DNA from: Ophioderma brevispina
Lineage: Eukaryota > Echinodermata > Ophiuroidea > Amphilepidida > Ophiodermatidae
Assembly: GCA_023653785.1 (NCBI GenBank)
Contig: JAMKCH010012727.1
Location: 21,807-85,806, forward strand
DNA: 64,000 bases
Direction: 5' to 3'
Position 1 is the first letter of the stretch. Every line of letters begins with the position of its first letter. Below, piece after piece: positions 58,901 through 64,000 of the stretch. The notes beneath the pieces are model-generated. The model ran no database searches and was not told the origin of the DNA. It saw nothing but the letters and a program-made list of their open reading frames with translations. The translations under genes were made by a program, and so were the position numbers.

Positions 58901-59215
58901 TTCTACTGCCTCGGCCTTAGAGAAGCAGCCCTACAGCCATCGAGCTATGCTTCATCCGTCTGGCAGCAAATTGATGTAAACCATTTCTGCCTCCTGTATA
59001 TAGTGCACATTTTGTTCTGTTTGACTGTTTTGTTGATATTTGCTTCTTCCAGTTTTTTTGCATCTGCATCTACTTTTTACTTGCCATGCAGCTTGTGGCT
59101 GTAAGGAGACGCCTTTCGCACGTTCATCCTAGTTTAGCTTAATGAGCTGCAATAAGGATCAACATACCAAGGAGGCGATTAATTTCAATAATTGTATCAG
59201 AGTGAGTGCTTCCAT
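56000..59215 (+). mobile_element. Long degenerate CR1/L2-like LINE with endonuclease and reverse transcriptase remnants
   Basis: The whole order of a non-LTR retrotransposon ORF2 can be read in shifting plus-strand frames. Endonuclease: HTPDIIFGL, SHGGGVFIATKDN (56268-56306), IVIGGELQLSRLDWVPWSTT (from 56519), NPNVLDLVVTPH. Linker: NSVAENWQIIRDKLQSLMAK, PKTFWSYV. Reverse transcriptase: PANYRPIFLTCLCCKMLEHI (from 57630), a motif-A remnant with a stop just before DFSKAFDK (57849-57872), then FADD (58114-58125), LAKWTGDWLMEFN, QHDYLGISL. C-terminal part: RRMAYIPRSSAP, HTQQL, ARFVFAD-like segment, FPTCVVPAT. It ends with a 3' region containing LNELQ and AACATACC. Many stops and frameshifts make it inactive. 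The 5' border is uncertain. Confidence 0.85.
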
Positions 59216-61084
59216 GATCTTGGCACTGTCGTTGTGATAATATAAACTGTGACCCTCCGTTTTTTTTAAAGAAATTTGTATTTGAAAAATGTGATGTCTG
59301 ACAAACGAGTCACAAGTTTATACTGTTTTTCTTTCTGGTATGACAGATGTATTTAACTGTATTTCGGTCGCCTAATTTTTATCCAGACTATATATATAGT
59401 TAAGATAATTTGACAGGATTATTCTTCCCTAATCATTGATGCCTAATCTCATTGTGTCTGCATTTGTCTTAACACGTTGACAATTTTAACGTTTTTTACT
59501 AAACACAGTGAAACATGTTGTTTCCGTTAACAGGAAACCATAAAACCAAAAGTCCCAAAATAATGAATACATTGTTGTTTCGGGCTTCTTTTAGTGCACC
59601 AAAAGGCAATATATCTAGAAGAGTTCACACACATAAAATGTTAACCGAATATTAGGGTCAACTCCATTTCTCGGGAGATAACTGTTACCTTTTGTTTTAG
59701 TGTTTTCACTTTTTTCATGTTTTTTAAAGATTTTGTTATTATTAAATGAATTATTAAATTACCACTTCTCGGAAAAGCATAGACCTCTACAAGGAGTCTT
59801 TCCGTTCACAATGTCAACAACGTTTCTAGCTATTTTAAAAATATCAAAAAACAAAAGTAAAACTTGAAATATAAAAAAAATAATGGATTTTTTTGGGGTA
59901 TGGGATTTGTTTTAGGGTACATAGCAATCCCTGTTGATAATAAAATATGTTTATAATGTATTTTTAAAGAAAGTTTGTTGTCGACAATGCACAATGGCAA
60001 AAATACAATAGGAAGACGTCCCGAAACAAATGTTGTCTTTATAGCATTCATATGGTCTTGCCAAATGGTGATTGTTCTAGAAAGCTGTAATACGATATTC
60101 ACCCAACTTATTAATATGCAAATATGGATTTACATGTGTCCTGATTCAATATGTCTTCTCATCATTGCTTTAGGAGGTTTTGAGAAAATGTAAATAATGT
60201 AAAATTTCCAAAATGACCCTATGAACTCCTGAAAATAATCAATGGAATAGGATAATGTGATAACACCAATAGATGTTGAGCATGGGAGTATGTTCATTGA
60301 AATTTGATAAGTTAGTGGTGCTCACATACTTCTCACATAAGAAACCTAGCGTTTTTGTCTCGTTACTAGTGCCACAAGACATTAACCACTGTCCATGAGA
60401 GACAGGATTAATTTTTTGCATGCTGTGTTTTTTTGTTTCTAAATTTTAGTATTATACTGATTACAGGCTCACTACGAGTATTAAGAATGTAATTTGTGTT
60501 ATTTTGATTTAAGTATATTTTAGGTCAACACCTAATTCCAAATTCATATTTTAATGCAATTTTCAACTTATTATGCGTATTACACAATCCAAAAACCATG
60601 CTCTGTGTAAACTGACAGAGGATTGTTGTAGAAAATACTGTAATGTCTTTTTGAGATTTTTCTGTTCGAAGAAACAAATGAAATATGTGATTTTAATTTA
60701 AAGGATGTTTTCTTTAATGTAATAACATTTTATCAGCAATTTCTCTGTTTTATCTCATGGAAGTGCATATCACAAATAAAAATAGACATTTTATATCTAA
60801 ATGCTCCAGATTTTAGAGATCAACAAATATGTTTTAAAATGAGCTAACAGAACTATGGTGGTGTCGACACGTTTTGGGGACCTTTTTGTTTCATAATAAT
60901 TTAAATATCTCTTCTCCAAGCCTAAAAGTTACAAGTATTATGAGAAAAATATGAGCTTCCTTCTGACATCTGAGGATTGGAGGTAAGAGGCGGAACGAGC
61001 TGTTAAATATCCCTATTTTTGATGGTTTGCATGGGGACCACGCGAGGTATCGCTTATTGATCGGAAGGTCGTGAGATTACGAGG
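59216..61084. other. No recognised feature
   Basis: AT-rich DNA without a recognisable gene. A degenerate tRNA-like piece at about 61030-61080 (GATCGGAAGGTCGTGAG) may be a SINE remnant. Confidence 0.35.
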
Positions 61085-61325
61085 CCTTGCCAGTGCAAGA
61101 AAACTGCTTAGATTCAATACTCAACTGGCGAGCGTTTTCCGGTTCTGCCCGGTTCCGCGCGGTTCAATTATTCATTGAATTACTTAATCGAAATAAAGGA
61201 TTCAGAAGATTGAACGGATTAAATGAACCGCCTGGAACCGGGCAGAACCGAAAAACGCCCGCCGATCGAGTATTGATTTGGTCCCTAACTATAGAAGATC
61301 AAAACATAGAGTAGCACTGGCAAGG
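61085..61325. repeat. Hairpin MITE with an outer 12-bp inverted repeat
   Basis: The core 61112-61279 has arms of about 55 bp (left TTCAATACTCAACTGGCGAG, CGTTTTCCGGTTCTGCCCGG, TTCCGCGCGGTTCA; right in reverse complement TCAATACTCGATCGGCGGGC, GTTTTTCGGTTCTGCCCGG). Outside it, CCTTGCCAGTGC (61085-61096) and GCACTGGCAAGG (61314-61325) are a perfect inverted pair. The arms are GC-rich against AT-rich flanks. Confidence 0.8.
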
Positions 61326-62477
61326 AACATAGACAATATTGCAGTTGAGACACTACATGTATAATCTGGTAAGACACAGATAGTTTATTCATGAAATATC
61401 ACAACAAACTAATGTCAATCGTATTTAGGTGACCTTTTAATCGGATAACGAATCACGTTAGCCAGATCTAACGTGGTTGCGTCCACAGTAATACTTATAC
61501 TTGTTTTTAATAATTAATCCTACTTGTTAACTGATAGAGTTTGATTAAATCTTTCTCTGTCTTGAATAAACAGGTCCATCTTTACTCTATCACATTGTTG
61601 AAAATTAGAGCTCCTACATGCGCAAGAGTTTCTAGAAATTGGATTGTACAGAAATGCTTAAAAATTAAATTACCTTTACAACAGTTGTGCTTGTCAATTT
61701 CATTCTGTTTTAAATTACGAATCAACACTTAAATACCTATAAGTTATTTTAATCCATTTTGAACCATAACTGAGTCAAAACTGGGATAAATCTAGCGTTT
61801 CCTTTCAAACACAAAATAGATATCTCATTCTCCACTTTTAATAATTTTTAAAAATATTATTCTTTAGAAATTAGTTGCCGCTTTCAAATTTATCGAGCAA
61901 AAATAGTGCAATCATGCGAAAAGACCAATAACATGCAAAACCTCACGATGTAAATAATCAAGTGGTTTACATATGCGTGATGCACATAAATTTCAGCATG
62001 TTCGCTGAATTTTGAGAGGTTAAGTAATATTCACATGTCGCAAAGAAACATTGTTCATCTCTTGTTACTATAAAAAGAAACCTAACCTAGAAAGACGCGG
62101 TTAACAATTGGCGGTGATTGAAGGTTGTTTGTTTTCTCCAGTACTTTTCTAAATTCAAATTCTAATGTTACATACAATATTGTATTGACCATCACAAACA
62201 AACTAGGTTATCCAAAATGATAGTCGGCGGTGAATTTCGCATGTGCTTTTAAATTTAATACCCGGGGGAATGATCTTTATAAAACAAAATGGTTAAAGGT
62301 ATAGTATCCATCTGCATTAGATTTCTGTGCAATGTATGGGTTACTATAGCATGTAAAATAAAGCTACAATTTACCGTTACCCCATGCGAGAGTAAGAGGG
62401 CGAAAAAACATACATTTCGCTGACAGGAATTCTTCATGTAGTGCTCGGAAAAAAACAATGGTGTTTTAAAGTTTATT
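61326..62477. other. No recognised feature
   Basis: AT-rich; nothing recognised. Confidence 0.4.
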
Positions 62478-62510
<33 letters not shown>

Positions 62511-62518
62511 CTCTCTTT
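62478..62518. repeat. (CT)n microsatellite
   Basis: About 40 bp of CT repeats with two CTAT interruptions. Confidence 0.95.
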
Positions 62519-63238
62519 GCTTTGATTAGAAGGTCTATCACAAATCAAATAAAATATATCATAATATGTAAGTGTTACTGAGAGCTTATACTGAGTTACT
62601 TGTGCAGAATAGCTTTTCACATTATGGGTTGGTAAGAGAATCCGACTTTCCACTTGTTTACAATTTTGCATTATCAAGTAATTAAAATTAAATTTATACA
62701 TACAAAGCGCTTATTTGATATATTCGCTTTTATCGAAAAAGCTTTGCATTCATCGAATAAGATTAAATCATGGTCTGAAGTTAGAGTCAGACATTTCTCT
62801 GTATTGGACTATTATTATGAAAAATGATTATGGTGAGAGAGTGAATAATACATTTTGTAGTTATAAGCTATTAACATAATGCACGTCAAAGAATCTAGCA
62901 TTTTTAACTTAGAATATGTGAAGTTATTCTTTTGCTGAGTTATAAATTCGTCTTAAATGTAAGTGAAGGTTCCTTAGGAGAAATTATCTTGTGCTTGGGA
63001 ATTTTATTTTATGAATATTTCAAGAAATACCTACGATGTTCCATACAGCTGCATTTAGGGTTAATGCCATTGCCCGATTGATTCGAATATACTCTTATTG
63101 TTTATACACTCCATTTGTAAAGGTGCACTTTAGGTAAAAGCGTTCTTTCATTGAATACAAGAAGAAAAAGGAATCGGCGAGATTTCGATCGTAGGAATCT
63201 ATTTTGCGCTTACAGAAATGAAAGTTCAAACTCATAAC
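62519..63238. other. No recognised feature
   Basis: AT-rich; nothing recognised. Confidence 0.4.
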
Positions 63239-63328
63239 GAGTGCTATTTTGTGCTTTTCTAGATGCTCATTCAAGAGGCGAAGCCAATTCTCTAAAGGCG
63301 AAGGCATCCTTAAAGAGCCCCACTCTTG
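63239..63328. repeat. 80-bp hairpin repeat, copy 2
   Basis: CGAGTGCTATTTTGTGC, TTCTAGATGCTCATTCAAGA, GGCGAAG, ATTCTCTAAAGGCGAAGGCA, TCCTTAAAGAGCCCCACTC match 50302-50380 in reverse complement. The ends are inverted partners (GAGTGC/GCACTC-like). Confidence 0.65.
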
Positions 63329-63389
63329 CCATCTGAAAAGCCCCATCTGAAAAGTTATTGTCATCTTCCTTCCAGAATTTTGTGAGGAT

Positions 63390-63660
63390 GTAGCACTTCG
63401 CTCATCTCCATTGGAGATGGGCAGGACACATAGCAGGATCAAATGATAATAGGTGCATGGCCAAAACTTTGCACAGAATGGCGGCCAATGACAGGTTCAC
63501 GAAGTAGGGGTAGGCAAAAAACAAGATGGAGAGATGAAATTGTGAGTTTTGTAGGCATGACATGGATGAGAGCAGCACAGGACAGGTCCATGTGGCACCA
63601 GCTCGAGGAGGTCTTCGCCCTGCAGTGGGCTGAAAATGGCTGAGATAGTAGCACTTCGCT
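63390..63660 (+). mobile_element. 5'-truncated LINE tail with 13-bp target-site duplication
   Basis: The insert 63403-63647 is flanked by the direct repeat GTAGCACTTCGCT (63390-63402 and 63648-63660). The plus strand encodes LHWRWAGHIAGSNDNRCMAK, then after a frameshift TEWRPMTGSRSRGRQKTRW, RDEIVSFVGMTWMRAAQDRS and MWHQLEEVFALQWAENG followed by a stop. This is a known C-terminal segment of non-LTR retrotransposons (W.W.GH....R......EWRP..G.RSRGRP..RW.D.I......W...A.DR..W..L.EAF..QW...G). The insert ends within a few bases of the stop codon and has no poly-A, as in RTE-like elements. The clean duplication and nearly open frame suggest it is one of the younger LINE insertions here. Confidence 0.85.
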
Positions 63661-63739
63661 AACACATAACTACAGTCAGCATACCAACTTTTAAAATGCA
63701 CCGTGGTTCTATTAAGAAATTACACATTGTTTTTGTATC

Positions 63740-63795
63740 TATAAACACACTCATATAATCATACACACATACACACACACTCTCTCTCACACATA
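63740..63795. repeat. CA/CT-rich simple repeat
   Basis: ACACACATACACACACAC followed by TCTCTCTCACACA. Confidence 0.8.
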
Positions 63796-64000
63796 GGCAA
63801 CATGCTTTGGGATATATTGATTCATAGCAGCTTTAAAGTGAACTTTATTAACGGACAGTTCGATATTTATGCCAGTTACCTCCTGCTTTAAAAGTGTGCT
63901 TCCCCTCATGGTAAAAAAGAAACACGTTCTCATACCCCCCTGTGAATTTTGATCAGTCGCTAACAATCAACGGCGGAAGAAAAGTTTCACGTTTATCTGT

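Overview
The window looks like AT-rich, non-coding animal nuclear DNA, probably from a marine invertebrate. I base this on the repeat content: fragments of several non-LTR retrotransposon (LINE) types, tRNA-derived SINEs, many short inverted-repeat (MITE or foldback) elements, microsatellites, and the 'tatagcgc...caaagcgctttaca...ttgcccaag' interspersed repeat common in marine metazoan genomes. The species cannot be fixed from the sequence. I recognise no host protein-coding gene, no rRNA and no intact tRNA. The open reading frames are short, and the longer ones fall in repeats or are antisense to retrotransposon fragments.

Layout. 0-14 kb: a LINE 3' end (0.5-0.8 kb), a 102-bp hairpin (1.5 kb), a LINE linker fragment on the minus strand (4.6-5.1 kb), several MITEs (5.5, 6.2, 9.5 kb), a 737-bp foldback element with a 6-bp target duplication (10.05-10.79 kb), and a further inverted-repeat element (12.8-13.3 kb). 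14-37 kb: three diverged units of one low-copy sequence in tandem (about 14.2-23.6, 23.7-32.6 and 34.8-36.7 kb). They differ mainly by insertions, so each unit shows the empty site of an insertion in another. These comparisons date and delimit a TA-flanked MITE and a pair of adjacent TTAA-flanked elements. Unit 1 also holds two identical 335-bp direct repeats around a 153-bp palindrome. LINE fragments sit at 30.5 and 32.7-33.5 kb.

37-64 kb: a 1.45-kb element with long terminal inverted repeats (37.8-39.2 kb), a hairpin-rich zone (40.2-41.5 kb) with a 38-bp stem-loop and a minisatellite whose unit holds two small palindromes, a LINE reverse-transcriptase fragment (43.6-44.3 kb, minus), a GACC-rich tandem array (48.8-49.2 kb), a 573-bp foldback (49.4-49.95 kb), nested inverted repeats (52.6-53.8 kb), a long degenerate CR1/L2-like LINE with endonuclease and reverse transcriptase remnants (56.0-59.2 kb), a hairpin MITE (61.1-61.3 kb), and a 5'-truncated LINE tail with a 13-bp target duplication (63.39-63.66 kb).

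The genes do not act together because none is functional: every recognisable coding fragment is retrotransposon debris carrying stops and frameshifts. The value of the window lies in its palindromic and foldback elements and in the tandem units that act as an internal control for insertions. All alignments were made by eye, so repeat borders are approximate unless target duplications are named.
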